From assembly GCF_027596085.1 (NCBI RefSeq), contig NC_072465.1, positions 9,782,553 through 9,846,552 on the forward strand: a stretch of DNA of 64,000 nucleotides, read 5' to 3'. Below, one piece after another: positions 1-13,200 of the stretch (the stretch's first letter is position 1; every line of letters begins with the position of its first letter). This stretch comes from Anoplopoma fimbria. Lineage: Eukaryota; Chordata; Actinopteri; Perciformes; Anoplopomatidae. The notes under the pieces were generated by a model. It was given only the letters and a program-made list of their open reading frames with translations. It did not search any database and was not told where the DNA came from. The position numbers were made by a program, and so were the translations under genes.

Positions 1-244
1 TCCATTCGCCGCTACACCACGGCAGCCGGAGCAGAGAGAGAGGAGAGAGAGCTCCTCTCTCTCTGCTGACGTCTCGTCTCTCTATGGCGCCAAAACTGGG
101 TCGCCGTGTTAATTCCCCCCACCGCCAAAGCCAGCCGTAGTCACGCACACACGAGACCAGACGAGACGCCGTAGAGGAAGCGGTGGGGTGGGATGGGGGC
201 ACGAGATGGTGAAAGGAAGACGGCTTAAGTGGCAAAGTATGTGT

Positions 245-248
<4 letters not shown>

Positions 249-277
<29 letters not shown>
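249..277. repeat. (AG)n microsatellite
   Basis: About 29 bases of uninterrupted AG. Confidence 0.95.
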
Positions 278-282
<5 letters not shown>

Positions 283-372
283 TGAATGTGCGTGAATACA
301 TGTGTGTATATGAGCGTGCTTAAGTGGTTCTCCCCTGACAAAGGTGCAGGTCTCTGGCTGAGAGCACGACAT

Positions 373-417
<45 letters not shown>

Positions 418-443
418 TGTTGCGTGTGTGTGTGTGTGTGTGC
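373..443. repeat. (GT)n microsatellite, interrupted
   Basis: Two GT runs separated by a short interruption (GGTGTTGC near 417). Apparent poly-Cys/Val or poly-Thr/His reading frames here are artefacts of the repeat. Confidence 0.95.
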
Positions 444-642
444 GCATGTGCAGGGGTTGCGTGACATGCAGTTGAAAGTGTCACAGCGAGGGAGGCGATG
501 AAAGAGAAAAAATAAGAGAGGAGAGAAGGGAGGGAGAGCGGTTGACTGGAACCCCTCGTCCGCTTGAGTTTACATCAAAACACTGAGTCTGTGTGTGTAG
601 TTGTGCATACATGTATGCAGGTGCGTACTTTACTGTGTGTCT

Positions 643-644
<2 letters not shown>

Positions 645-705
<61 letters not shown>
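645..705. repeat. (GT)n microsatellite
   Basis: About 61 bases of pure GT, long enough to be polymorphic. Confidence 0.97.
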
Positions 706-706
<1 letters not shown>

Positions 707-835
707 CTCCCGGTGCCAGCGAAGAATGGGCTAAAGTGCCCCATACAGTGAGAGCGATCGAGGACACACTGATACGAGACACACACACTTAGGCTGGTCA
801 CATCTACTCAGCTCAGCCGGGCCCACCCGAGCCTG

Positions 836-836
836 A

Positions 837-869
<33 letters not shown>

Positions 870-910
870 ACACACACACACTCACACACACACTTACTCA
901 CACACACACA
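836..910. repeat. (CA)n microsatellite with CT interruptions
   Basis: CA run interrupted by single CTCA units. Confidence 0.95.
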
Positions 911-3122
911 GAGGAGAGATGGGTCGCTGCGTACTACTCACACATGTGGGTTAGTTCACTCCTCTGCTCGGTCAATGGACCACAGCCTGTCCTCCGTAGT
1001 CCGTGAACTGCACCGTGCCTCCTGGTGCTTTTCATGGTTTATGGTTGAGTTGGTAGGAAATAACACAATCCAGCTACTAGAATAGAAAGGCACACACTTA
1101 CTGGAACTGTTACATCTTAAATAAGGGTTCCCCCCTTTTATGTTCCCCCTGAAGTCCTGTAGTATCACTTATATATTCTCTATCACCTCTTCACTGAAGC
1201 TTTATGGTGCTGGGTGAAATATTCAAACATAAGATGATTTTTAAACAGTACCATTCTGTCAAATATAGACGTTTTTGTGCAATAGAGTTTAAAGACCTTA
1301 TAAAAAATGTGTTTTCACATATGTGCTTATTTGCAAAAATTACTTAAACACTGGATGAAGCCAGGTTTGAAGTTCTTGTTCCACCTTGTTGACATGTTAG
1401 GGTTAAATGTTTATACAGAGGGAATTTAGGACATCTGTTTGTATCACAATCAGAAAATTCTGTCGACAGCCATTAAAAAATCTGTTTGGCCAATTTTTTT
1501 AGAATAAAATGTTGTGTAAATTAGGCTGTGAGTTATATATGAACCAAATACTCTATTAAAACCATCTGAATATAGATAAGAATGAAACTGTAACGTTTGG
1601 TGTATGTAAGTGCTACTGAAGTGGAGAAAACAGCCTATAAAGATATGTTTTGTCAAATGACATACATTATGAAGACACTAAACATGAATAAGGTAAAAAT
1701 AAATGTATCTTAACAGATATCACCATGCAACATCCATTTGATTACTAACATTAAGACAATTATTTTTTGGTATTAAAAGTTCTCTGAAGTTTTCGGTTAA
1801 AAAAATGTAAATGTGGCATTATCTATTGGTAACTGTTGGTGAATTCAGGAGAAATCTACAGAAAGAAGTAAAATAAACACTGAAATGTGTATTTCGGATG
1901 TTTTCTTTCCACTGGTCTAAAAGAAGACATGTTATGGAAACAAAATAGCCAGAATTTCCAAACTGACCAGTGCACTGAAAACAATGTTTTTCACCTGTAG
2001 TGTCTCTGCCTAAGCACACATATTCATCATGGTAGATATACAAACTAGAATGGTCTTTATGTGCTGAGAAAATTGAGCATTTATACCGACTTTAAAAAGG
2101 CAAAACGGTATCAGGCAAAACTAATTAAACTGTTGCTCGTGCATTACAATGTGGAGCTTATACTGTATGCTAATTGCTGCATTGGGAATAAAAGTCATTT
2201 TGAAATGCGGATTTTCATTGAACTAGTTGAATTCAACTTAACATGCAGGATTTTTTTCCTATCTCATGGTGCTATTTTCTGGCAGATAAAGATAAAATCA
2301 TGTCTGGTGCAAATAATGTGATTTGTGAAATTGGTATGTCAGTAAGAGCCAATTGCATAACAGAAAGGTTATTTCAGTGTTTGATAACATTTGTATCTGA
2401 AAGGATTATTTTATGTTCCATATTATTCTCTAAATCCAGATTTTGGACATCACTGAGTTATGGCTGGGCAATGTAGATGAAAATAGTCTTTTTTTTTTTC
2501 AATATGAATATATGTCATGAAATGGCAAATAAATGCTAAATCATATAAAATAATCAAATTGATGTGCAATGCTGTTATGTTCAATATTAATGTAATAATT
2601 AATTTTCGAATTGTAATTATAATTTCCAAGGAAACATTCATGTGTGATAAAAGATTTTTAAAAAAATCATAGCATTGCTGTTGCCATACTTTAGCCCATT
2701 CACCAGGAAACATTTTTTTGGCAGTGTTTCTTTTTTTTGTTTTTTCAATTCAATTCAATTCAATTCAGTTTATTTTGTATAGCCCAGAATCACAAATTAC
2801 AAATTTGCCTCAGAGGGCTTTACAATCTGTGCACATGCGACATCCTCTGTCCTTCCCTCACATCGGCACAGGAAAAACTCCCCTAAAAAACCCCTTTAAC
2901 AGGGAGAAAAAAGGAAGAAACCTATGGGAGAACGACAGAGGAGGGATCCTTCTCCCAGGATGGACAGAATGCAATAGATGTCATGTGTACAGAATGAGCA
3001 GCATAACAGTTCTTAGATACAACACATTCAATGTATATGACATAAATGATTCATATAATAAGACTACTTATAATAACAGCAGCAATTATTACAGTAGAAT
3101 TATAGCCATGAAAATAGGGATA

Positions 3123-3632
3123 GTAATGTGACTAATAATAATAATCGAAGTAGCAGTGGGTGTCAGTCGGCTCACAGCAGGAGGCACGACTACGGTCCAG
3201 GTACCACAACGATTCATGGAAACCTGCAGAACGAGAAAGCAAAAGGGCTTCAGGGTGGAAGTAAAGCTAAAATGCTTAATGGTACAGGTAATAGTAATAG
3301 TAATGTGACTAGTAATAATAATGGTGGTAGCAGTCGGTGTCAGCAGGGCCGTAGCAGGATGCACATCCACGGTCCCGGTACAGCCACGATTTATAGAAGC
3401 CTGCGAAGCGAGAAAGCACAAAGACTCCAGGGTAGAAGCAAGTCAATAAGCGTAATAGTACAGGCAATAATAATAGTAATGTGACTAATAATGATAGTGG
3501 TAGTAGTAGTGGGTGTCAGCAGGGCCTCAGTAGGTGGCACGATGACAGTCCAAATATAACCCCGATTCCTGGGAACCTGCGAGGCGAGAAAGCACAAGAA
3601 CTCCGGGGAAGAAGCAAAATCAGTAATGTGCA
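3123..3632. repeat. Three diverged tandem units of about 177 bp in the LINE 3' region
   Basis: The marker GTAATGTGACTA recurs at 3123, 3300 and 3476. Each copy is followed by a TAATAATAAT-like run, GGTGTCAG, a CAC..CGGTCC-like segment, GGAACCTGCGA and GAGAAAGCA. Spacings are 177 and 176 bases. The units lie between the LINE coding end and its tail. Confidence 0.85.
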
Positions 3633-3734
3633 TAAATAGGAGATTAATACATAAAGATGGAGGGAGAGAAGAGGAGAGAGGAGCTCAGCGTATCCTAGGT
3701 AGTCCCCCGGCTGTCTAGGCATATAGCAGCATAT

Positions 3735-4148
3735 CTAGGGGCTGGACCAAGGCGAACCTGAACCAGCCCTAACTATAAGCGCTATCAAAAAGGAAGGTCT
3801 TAAGCCTGCTCTTGAAAGTGGTGAGTGTGTCTGCCCCCGGACTGAAACTGGAACCTGGTTCCACAGAAGAGGAGCCTGATAACTGAAGGCTCTGGCTCCC
3901 ATCCTACTTTTATATACTCTAGGAACCACAAGTAACCCTGCATTGATTGAGCGCAGCTCTCTAGTTGGGTAATATGGAACTATAAGTTCCTTAAGATAAG
4001 ACGGTGCCTGGCCAGTTAGAGCTTTGTAGGTAAGTAAAAGAATTTTAAATTCTATTCTATTCAGCCAGTGCAGAGAAGCTAATACTGGAGTAATATGATC
4101 TCTTTTCTTAGTTTTTGTTAGAACACGTGCTGCAGCATTCTGGATCAA
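3735..4148 (-). pseudogene. LINE ORF2 segment: C-terminal region
   Basis: Reads IQNAAARVLTKTKKRDHITP, LASLHWLNRIEFKILLLTYK and ALTGQAPSYLKELI, the C-terminal region conserved in fish L2 elements. It is separated from the reverse transcriptase segment by about 270 bases that are coding-like in another frame. Confidence 0.85.
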
Positions 4149-4419
4149 CTGTAAAGATCTAAGAGACCTATTAGAGCAGCCTGATAATAAGGAGTTACAG
4201 TAATCTAGTCTAGAGGTAACAAATGCATGAACTAGTTTTTCTGCATCACTTTGAGACAGGATTTGCCTGATTTTCGCAATGTTACGTAAATGAAAAAAGG
4301 CTGTCCTTGAGATCTGTTTTATATAAGAGTTAAAAGACAGATCCTGGTCAAAGATAACTCCAAGGTTCTTAACGGTAGTGCTGGAAGCTAGAGCAATGCC
4401 ATCTAGAGAAACTATATCG

Positions 4420-5298
4420 TTAGATAATTGAATTCGAAGGTGATCTGGGCCTAGTAGGATAACTTGTTTTTTCAGAGTTTAACATTAAAAAGTTACAGGT
4501 CATCCAGGTTTTTATGTCCGTAAGACATGCTTGAAGTTTAGAGAACTGGTTAGTTTCGTCTGGCTTAATTGATAGATATAACTGGGTATCATCTGCATAA
4601 CAATGAAAGTTTACTGAGTGTTTTCTGATAATATTCCCCAAGGGAAGCATATATAAGGTAAATAAAATAGGTCCAAGAACAGACCCCTGTGGAACTCCGT
4701 GACTAACCCTGGTTTTCATCGAACTTTCATTGTTTACATATACAAACTGAGATCGGTCTGATAAATACGACTTAAACCAGCTAAGTGCGATTCCTTTAAT
4801 GCCTATAAGATGCTCCAATCTCTGTAATAGGATTTGGTGATCAATGGTATCAAATGCAGCACTAAGGTCTAGCAATACAAGTACAGAGACAAGTCCTTTG
4901 TCTGAAGCTATTAGAAGGTCATTGGTAATTTTCACCAGTGCCGCCTCTGTGCTATGATTCACTCTAAATCCTGACTGAAAATCCTCAAATAAACTATTGT
5001 TATGCATAAAGTCACAGAGCTGATTTGCTACTGCTTTCTCAAGGATCTTAGAGAGGAACGGAAGGTTAGATATAGGTCTATAGTTAGCCAACACCTCTGG
5101 ATCTAGAGTAGGTTTCTTAAGAAGAGGTTTAATTACAGCTAGTTTGAAGGCCTGTGGTACATGGCCCGTCAGTAAAGACAGATTGATAATTTCTAATAAG
5201 GAGTTGCTAATTAAAGGTAAAACTTCCTTAAGCAGCCTAGTCGGAATCGGGTCTAAGAGACAGGTGGAAGGTTTAGACTTAGAAATAGTTAAAGTCAA
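4420..5298 (-). pseudogene. LINE ORF2 segment: reverse transcriptase
   Basis: Reverse transcriptase core with [46 protein letters not shown] (first catalytic Asp), [15 protein letters not shown] and [10 protein letters not shown] (catalytic DD pair). The order and spelling fit L2/CR1-type elements. The frame fails at about 4470, where two bases seem to be missing after LNSEKT. Catalytic residues are intact although the ORF is broken. Confidence 0.9.
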
Positions 5299-5351
5299 TT
5301 GTTGAAGGTCGATGGGAGAAAAGCCATCTAAATATATTTCAGGTTCTACAG

Positions 5352-5792
5352 CTATGGATCGATCGGTACTGGTTGAGGGCAGTAGATTATAAATTTTTCT
5401 CTAATAGTTAGAATCTTATCATTAAAGAAGTTCATGAAGTCACTACTACTGAGGTTTATAGGAATACACGGCTCAACAGAGCTGTGACTCTCTGTCAGCC
5501 TGGCTACAGTGCTGAAGAGAACCCTAGGGTTGTTCTTATTTTTCTCTATTAATGCTGAATAATAGGCTGCTCTAGCATTACGGAGTGCCTTCTTATATAT
5601 TTTAAGACTGTCTCGCCAGACTAACCGCGCTTCATCCACATTGGTGGAACGCCATATCCTTTCAAGTTTTCGCGATATTTGCTTTAAATCGCGGGTTTGA
5701 GGATTATACCATGGAGCAAACCTCCTTTCTTTTATTAGCTTCTTTTTTTTTTTAGAGGAGCTATAGAGTCCAGTGTCATTCGCAGTGAGCAT
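5352..5792 (-). pseudogene. LINE ORF2 segment: endonuclease to RT linker
   Basis: It continues from the endonuclease with [20 protein letters not shown] and RVLFSTVARLTESHSSVEP, a region conserved between endonuclease and reverse transcriptase in fish L2/CR1 elements. The frame breaks near 5391-5399 at an A run following ILTIREK; one base appears to be missing there, after which coding sequence resumes in the third frame. Confidence 0.8.
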
Positions 5793-6787
5793 GCAGCACT
5801 ATCAACAAGATGGTCAATCTGAGACGGACTAAAGCTAGCGTAGGAGTCCTCTGTTATATTGAGCAATGGTACTGAATAAAACCCTGAAGAAATCGCTTCT
5901 TTAAATTTAGCTACAGCATTATCAGATAGACATCTAGTGTAGAAACTTTTGCCTAATGGCGTACACTCTGGTAGAACAAATTCAAAGGTTATTAGAAAAT
6001 GGTCCGATAAAAGAGAGTTCTGTTGAGAGACAATTACATTTTCTACTTCAATACCATAAACCAGAACAAGGTCGAGGGTATGGTTAAAAGAGTGAGTCGG
6101 TTTATGTACACACTGACAGAAGCCAATAGAATCTAGTAATGAACCAAACGCAGTACTAAGGCTATCATTATACACATCCACATGAATATTAAAATCCCCT
6201 ACAATAATAACTTTATCTGTCTTAAGGACTAAACTAGATAAAAACTCTGAGAATTCAGATAGGAATTCAGAATACGCACCTGGTGCACGATACACTATAA
6301 CAAATAAAATTGACTTTAATGCTTTCCTGCTCGGGTTTGAAAGACTAAGAACAAGGCTTTCAAATGAGTTGTAATTTAATTTAGGTTTAGGGTTTATTAA
6401 TAGGCTTGAGTCAAAGATAGCTGCTACTCCACCTCCTCGGCCTGTGCCTCGAGGAATATGAGTATTAATATAACTTGGAGGAGTTGATTCATTAAGGCTA
6501 ACGTACTCTTCATGACACAGCCAGGTTTCAGTAAGACAAAATAAATCAATATGATTATCTGATATTAAATCATTTACAAGTACACCCTTAGATGACAGAG
6601 ATCTGATATTTAAGAGTCCACATTTAACTGTCCTGTTTTGATGCACTGTTGCATCGGTTGCCTTAACTTTTATTAAGTTATTTTGTATAACTCCTCTTCT
6701 GTTGACTTTAAATAATTGAAGTGGCCGTGGGGCAGACACAGTCTCTATAGGGTTTTGGGTGGGTAACTGGGTGGGTAACTGCTCCAA
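5735..6787 (-). pseudogene. LINE ORF2 segment: APE-type endonuclease
   Basis: The reading frame shows [20 protein letters not shown] near the start, LTETWL, GRGGGVA, the VGDFNIHVD motif and [10 protein letters not shown], the ordered motifs of an apurinic-like endonuclease of non-LTR elements that nicks target DNA. The frame ends [13 protein letters not shown] at a homopolymer (A tract on the coding strand, about 5741-5752). Coding continues in another frame as [14 protein letters not shown], so the break is a single-strand-run length change. The upstream esterase fragment is separated by an in-frame TGA. Confidence 0.85.
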
Positions 6788-8859
6788 AGGAAGCGCAGAG
6801 AGGTGTGAAAGACTGCGACTCTGCTTCTGCTTCCTGGTCTGAACTCTGGGTCATGGATTAGGTCCACTAATGAACTGGGTCAGATTTCTAGAGATGAGAT
6901 CCGCTCCATCCAAAGTAGGATGGATGCCGTCTCTCCTAATCAGACCAGGTTTTCCCCAGAAAGTATGCCAATTTCACAAGTGTGATACAAGGAGGATTTC
7001 AAACATCTACATTCAACGTATCCCGTGGTGACATACAATGACGCCATTTTTTTCCTGACGACCGGGTTGCAAACTGTTTGCGAATGCGTCCATGTGTGCC
7101 ATCCTGGCAGGTCTTGTAATCCGTCACTTCTCCCTCCTAACCAGACAAAATTATCTTCTCCAGTCGCAGAGGGTTTGCTGAATTGTTCAGACGCCTGTTT
7201 GACTCTCCTGTAAGCAAACTCCCCTCCCTCTCAATCAGAGAGAGATTTAAATAGTGCAGGACAGGGGAAGGGAGAAAGAAAGAAAAGAAAGGCAGCATCG
7301 ATAAAGAGAGCAGGTAGGAGAGAAATAAAAGAATAAAATCAAGAGAGACGGAGATTACGAAACAAAGTCAAACGAGAGAGGTGAGGCGTCACACGAGAAG
7401 AAAGGTGAGACACTCCTGACACATAATGTGATCGTTATCTGTCAACCTGGCACCTTGGAGAAATATCAGTGGAAGACAGCAGCAGGCGACAAGGAGGATT
7501 TAATATTCCTCTAATATATATTTATATTTCATCACATGCACAGAGGAGCTGAGGCTTTGTCCTTTCTCTGGCCTGTCAGCACCTCCTCCCTCCTCCTCTC
7601 TGCTGTCACTGCTTCTCACTTTTGGTATTTTCCTACTTCAAACATATAATGACGTACACGCACGCGCACACACACACACACACACACACAGGTCATTGAA
7701 ACTCTAGAGACAGAGCTGTGATGGCCGTTTGTGACAGGGTGAAGTGTCCTCATTGGCCCCGGGTCCCTAAGGTCTGAACAGGTGAAAACAGCTGACAGTC
7801 AGCTGTGGGAAAGGGGTTACACCAGTGTAATGGCTTTATTATATACTGTATGGTGCTATATACTGTTATGTTATATCAAAAACATCTTAAACAATGCTAA
7901 AAGGGGAATTAATCAATAAAATAAAAAAAATCGAAAACCATTTCAATTAACCATTAATGTTCATGTCTCGTGTGCAACCAAAAGTTAACAGTTGAAGAGT
8001 TAAAGGCAGGCGGTAGACAAGGTCCACTATCAAGCAAGGTTGCTTTAACAACGTAAACTTTCCTTGAACAGCCTGTTCAGACAGCTGTATTTATAGAACA
8101 TATTATCTCAGTTACAGAGTTAAAAGTGAAATTAAGCTAATAAATCTAATTCTCCGGCATGTGCAGAGCGCTACGTCTTTCATCCAAATCCCGCTATGAC
8201 TTCCTCAAGGCTGCAAAGTTCCTAATGAAGACGCAGTTAAGTGATTTGGGGGAACAGATGACGGTGAGAACTTCATTATTCCTCGGCTCACAACCACTTG
8301 AGTGGAACACGATATTCATAATTGCTGTCAGAATCAACTTGTGGCAGCCTGCTATCGAGAACGTACGATGAGCTCAAATTGAGGCGGTCCCCCGGGAGGG
8401 GGAGACGGGGGAGTACGAAGTGATCAAATTAGTTCCGTCCTCCTGGCGGTTTGTAAACAACTGCTGATCAACAACATTGTTACTGTTTGGAGGCAAATGA
8501 CACAGAGGCGCCAGAAACACACCCACGCTCACATCCTCGAGGTGGGAAGCTGACTCACACAATGACTTCACACTGAGTGACACAAACTCACAATCACTCA
8601 AATTTCAATCCCCCACCATGTCACTGGATATTTGCATTGACGTCATTTGAAATGTGAGGATGGGGGTATTTTTTTCTCTTAAAGGAAATGCTTTTTTGTA
8701 GTTTTTGTTGTTTATAACACTGGACATCTGGGATTGCCCGTACCTGGCAAGAGAGAAATTTGGCTGGGAAATAAAACACAAGCAGTTTGATGGGCCGATT
8801 CTTTTTTTCTTTTAACAGATTTTTTTCTTTTAACAGACTGGGTAGTCCAACCCCTCTGC

Positions 8860-9145
8860 GTGACTAAGGTTTAGGCCAAAAAAGTACATGGTTAGGTTTA
8901 ATAAAAGTTTGTTCTTTGGGTTGAAATAACTACGTTTGTTAAGTAATTTGCGTGGACTACATTACGCACGTGACATACTTAAAATAAAAGAAAACTTTGA
9001 CTTTTTTCTCAAGAGAAACAAACAGCAGTCTCCTGGGTGAAAGTCCTGTGTTTGTTTGACCCATGTGTATCCGACGCTGAGGGTGACAAAAGCGTCAGTA
9101 TTTGACGCACTGTGTATGAGACCAGGGTGGAATCCCAGCTCAAAT
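8860..9145. repeat. Dispersed fish repeat (CTCCTGGGTGAAAGT family), copy 1
   Basis: Shares GTCTCCTGGGTGAAAGT followed by GTGTTTG and a downstream CCGACGC with 40385-40590. The upstream part (GGTTAGGTTTAATAAAAGTT, GTGGACTACATTACGCACGT) resembles sequences common in teleost genomes. Type of element unknown. Confidence 0.6.
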
Positions 9146-10130
9146 GTTTGTTGGGTCTGGGTTTTTGCCCAATGGTGGCTACGTCTAGCTGGTTGGAGAC
9201 ATTGACCAGTCAGAGCTTTGTTTGGCAGAACTAAAAAAAAGGGATGTCATCTCCATTCATAGCTAGCTAGCTACCTTGTGACATTCAAAATAGAAACAGA
9301 GATATAGTGAAAAGCAGGGTTAAGATCTACTAAGCTGTAAATGTTGTTATATGCCAAACAGAAGTAACAATTCTTAAATCATGACATTTCTTCAGTGATT
9401 TGGGGGGTTTGGGGGGTTTTCCCAGATCTCAGCAATCATTTTCTCCAAAACAGTCTAACATAAGCGACAGAAACGATGGCCAGGACTACGAAAAATACAA
9501 CCCAAGTTTTTAATGAGCTGGAAATCTATTTTTGACAGCGCAGTAAGCGGCAGGGAACGACAAGCGGCCAATTCAAAAGTCTCAATAAGCCTAATTAGGA
9601 TATTCCACTTCACTGCTGTACACACTGCGCAGACACAAACACACATAGAGCAGTTTAGTCCACTGAGCGTAGTCAACCATCATCGGATTCAGGCCAAACC
9701 AAGAAACTTTACAAAAGCACGAAACAACAGCTATCGCAGCTGCAGCGGCCTCAAGCTGTGTGTTGGGAAACGTAGTGTGTTAATGCGCAAATGTGTGTGT
9801 GTCCAAATGTGTGAGCGTCATTAAACGTGTAAGTGGTGTACATCTGTTTGTCAAAGTGCGTGTGAGCGTCAGTGCGGAGGGATTTGTTGTTGCGTTGCCA
9901 AGACTAATTAGTCTTTTTGTGTGTCTGGATGGTCCTCACTGGTGGATGACCGAGGGGTTTTTGATTGGTCAGCGTTTAGAGGAGAACAGGAGAGTGAAAG
10001 AGGGAAGGGGGGATAAGAGGAGGAAAGTGGAGAGAAGAAGAAAGGCAAAAAGGGGTTAAGAAAAGAGGAGAACAGAGGAAAAGGGGAAGGGAAGCAAAGG
10101 GAAGCGCAGATGAGAGGAGACCGGGAAGGG

Positions 10131-10137
10131 AGTGTGT

Positions 10138-10198
<61 letters not shown>
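10131..10198. repeat. (GT)n microsatellite
   Basis: About 60 bases of GT next to a purine-rich AGGGG/GAAG stretch at 9990-10130. Confidence 0.95.
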
Positions 10199-10206
<8 letters not shown>

Positions 10207-13200
10207 TGCGAGGTAGAGCCAGCGATAACAGAATGAATCATATCTCAGCCAGACACAGCACTGTTGTGTCACTCAAACTTCCCCCCAATCTTTGTTGTGA
10301 TTTGCCAAGGCCCTATCTCCACAGCAGGTGCAAAGGGCTACACGTTGGTACACAAAGCAACTTTGCTGACACACACACAGACACACACATCTACGCACAT
10401 GTGCTTGCACACCAACGTTACCAGCCACACAAAGACACACTCACACGCCAAACAAATCCTCTTATGTTCGGCCCCATACGAATGCTTAAAATCAGGAATC
10501 GAAAAAAAGGCGCACACAGACGGCCCTGAGAGAGCCGCCGGGCAAACTATTGATTGAATGTGTGCCACCCTTGGCCCCGCAGTAGCCACCCGTGTCCCAG
10601 TCCGTTGTCTAGGAGCTATTAGCGCTGACAGTAAAGAGACAGGCAACATGATAGCGGATCACTGAGAAGCTGGCAGCCTCCGTCTGAGGGGACTGCGGGA
10701 CTTCTTCAAATGATTTCCTGCCCCGACTTCTCGTCGAGTTAAACTGATGTGCACACGGGGCGCTGTCACTTACTTCTCCCTCCTCCAGGCCACCACTGAA
10801 GGGAACGCAGTTTGTATGGATGTGGATGGTTGAATGTATATGTGCGCGTGTGTGTGTGATGAATTGTAATGATGTTGGCATTTAAAAACAGGGGGGGACC
10901 AGTTGGAGACATTGTCAGTGGGGAGACTGAATTTCACTCTTCCATCACCGTCAGTTGATTCCTTGGATAAATAAAGCTGAGACTATAGAAATATTAAAGG
11001 TTAACCCTATGTAATTTGTCCAGAGTATGCTCTTGCAATTTACAATTTCTCCTTCGCCATCTTGGATAATGGCCGTCGCCATTTTGTTTTTCCATCTAAA
11101 GGTGATGGACAAGTAATTTCACTTTTTGACCTCACACAAACAAAAGACCTAGAGCGGTGAAAAACTGTTCACAAATACAGAATAATCAGATCATTCTGAG
11201 ATTGAGCTTTTTTTTTTCTTTGTCTGTACTTGTCTGGAACGTTATATGAGCAGCTTGATGAATCCGAGAGGACTTGAACCTTGTTTTGAATGTTAAATGT
11301 TTTGGGTTTTTCTGAGACAGATATGTTGTGACTGGAGACCCGGCTGGTGACCATATTAGCGCAGCGGGACTCCTGCCTCTGAGCACCTCTCTCTCCACCC
11401 GCACACTTTGTCCTTTTCAATATAGAAATATTCAAAAAAACTGTTGATTAATTTCCCCTCGGATGCACCGTAGCAATCACTAATGTCAGAACAAAAAACG
11501 GAAAAGTTTAGACCCCCCTCCCTTCTCGCATCCCCGCTGCCTCTCCCCACGCCATTCCCCTCTTGCTTCCATTTCCGACACACGCGCTTCACACCGTCTG
11601 ATCTCCTCAATCCGCCGCTAATGTGCCTTTCAGAGTGCCCGCCGTGTTTTTGAGCTACCCTTCCCCTCGACACCCCCACCCACTCGCCTCCATCAGACAC
11701 AGTTTAATGGTGACAGCCGTTCAATCGGATAATTAACATCCGTTTAACGCTCATTACCCAGGATGTATTTGTCTCGTTTGATTTGTAATTACCAGGCCTT
11801 TTTCACGGGGAAAACACTGCAGCAATGTTTCCTTTGTGACGGCTTCATTGATGGAATTGATTTGAACCCAGCAGGGAGGCCAACAGGGAGGCAAGGAGAG
11901 GCAAGGAACGCATATGGACCGGAGATATTGACGCCATACGTGTTATTTGTCCCCATCTCTATCTCCTGTCAGCGTTCTTCAGGCAGACAGAAATTCTGAC
12001 AGCTAGAGAGAAATCAGTTAGAAGTATCTGTACCATGAATTCATTATGATTTACACTCAAATTAAAACAATAATTCACATGTACTGTGTATATAGAAAAG
12101 TATATTCCATAACTTTTAAATTCCAACTGAAATTGCATGTTTTTTACTACAACAGCATACAGATGTGAACTTATTAATTCTTGAAGCATAAATAACCAAA
12201 ATGGAGAATTTTAAAACTCATATTTGTTGGTCCGTTTTTTGGTTTCTCTTTCATTATACACAGATACATTATTAAAGCATTTCATTTTACACTTAGATTT
12301 ATTTGGCCACTTGAGGGCAGTGCAAAACATCAACACACCATTGACAAATTATCATCTTAGTTGTTACTGCTAAAGTGTTAGCAAACACTTGCTTATATAT
12401 ACTTCTAGCAGAGACTAAATGTGTCAGTTTGCCTGAGAAATGTTAGTTAAACATTTACTCTCCCTTTCAGTTCTGTTTGCTCTACACCAACTCCTGCCGT
12501 AAATAGCTGGCTCTTTAGCTGCTAAAAGCCTCAACACAGTATGTTCACAGCTAGCTAGCAACTAGCTTTGTCTGTCATTTGGTGCGGGGCAGGGCGAATA
12601 AAGTGAGCTTCTTGACCTTCTGCTGAAAACATGGCTGCTGCTGCTGCTGGAAACAAGGTTGAGATTGGTTAAAGTGAACAAAAAAGGACACCGTTCCAGG
12701 CAGCGAGCTAGTTAGCTTAAAGGCGCGAAAGACTCTCGTAGAGTTGCTGGGTGCACACAGTATGATAATTGCATCCATTGCTAATGTAAAAAATACATAT
12801 AGTCTAGATTTATGACATAGCTGGTACTATTCTATTATTGGCCAACATTTACTAACAGCCAGGCACCAGTGACTCAACATAAAAAATAACCCCGGATTTT
12901 GAACTGAAACGCACGTTAGCTTTCTAGCAATTTTTTTTGCCTGTTGTCTTCTAGTTTGGTCACATATCTTATGCTGCGTCTTATCTTATGCTAAAGGAGC
13001 AACATTTCAAACAGCCGCTGTTAGGGAAGTGCTCAGCTAATGCAATTTTTACAGGCTAGTTAGCTAATAAGCTTGTAAGATGTAACTTTAGGACATTGAA
13101 TAGTTAAAAAACTCCATGAAAACCTCCACTTCATTGCAACTTCGTTCAGTTGTAATTCTGCGGTGCTCATTCCTCAACACGCTTGCTAACAAACGCTGTC

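Larger units (their letters stand above)
1..2745. other. Upstream intron of epha8: microsatellite cluster then AT-rich sequence
   Basis: No coding segment is recognisable. Bases 1-200 are GC-rich with a 15-bp inverted repeat at 31-66. Bases 249-910 hold four dinucleotide tracts. From 950 to 2745 the sequence is ordinary AT-rich intronic DNA with no feature I can name. Confidence 0.6.
2746..6970 (-). mobile_element. L2-clade LINE retrotransposon, 5' truncated and inactive
   Basis: Minus-strand non-LTR retrotransposon. Near its 5' end (6965-6840) it encodes WGKPGLIRRDGIHPTLDGAD, the tail of the esterase-like region found upstream of the endonuclease in many fish CR1/L2 elements. An APE endonuclease segment (6787-5735), a linker (5792-5352), reverse transcriptase (5298-4420) and C-terminal region (4148-3735) follow in different frames. 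The 3' end is a pentamer tail, TTCAA repeated on the + strand (2748-2767), as expected for L2 elements. The 5' part is missing and at least three frameshifts break the ORF, so it cannot mobilise itself. Confidence 0.88.

Noticed and set aside
225..801. Poly-Thr/His and poly-Cys/Val open frames at the window start
   Set aside because: They are translations of GT/CA microsatellites, with no other protein-like sequence. The same applies to 9976-10272, 23403-23790 and 55721-56064.
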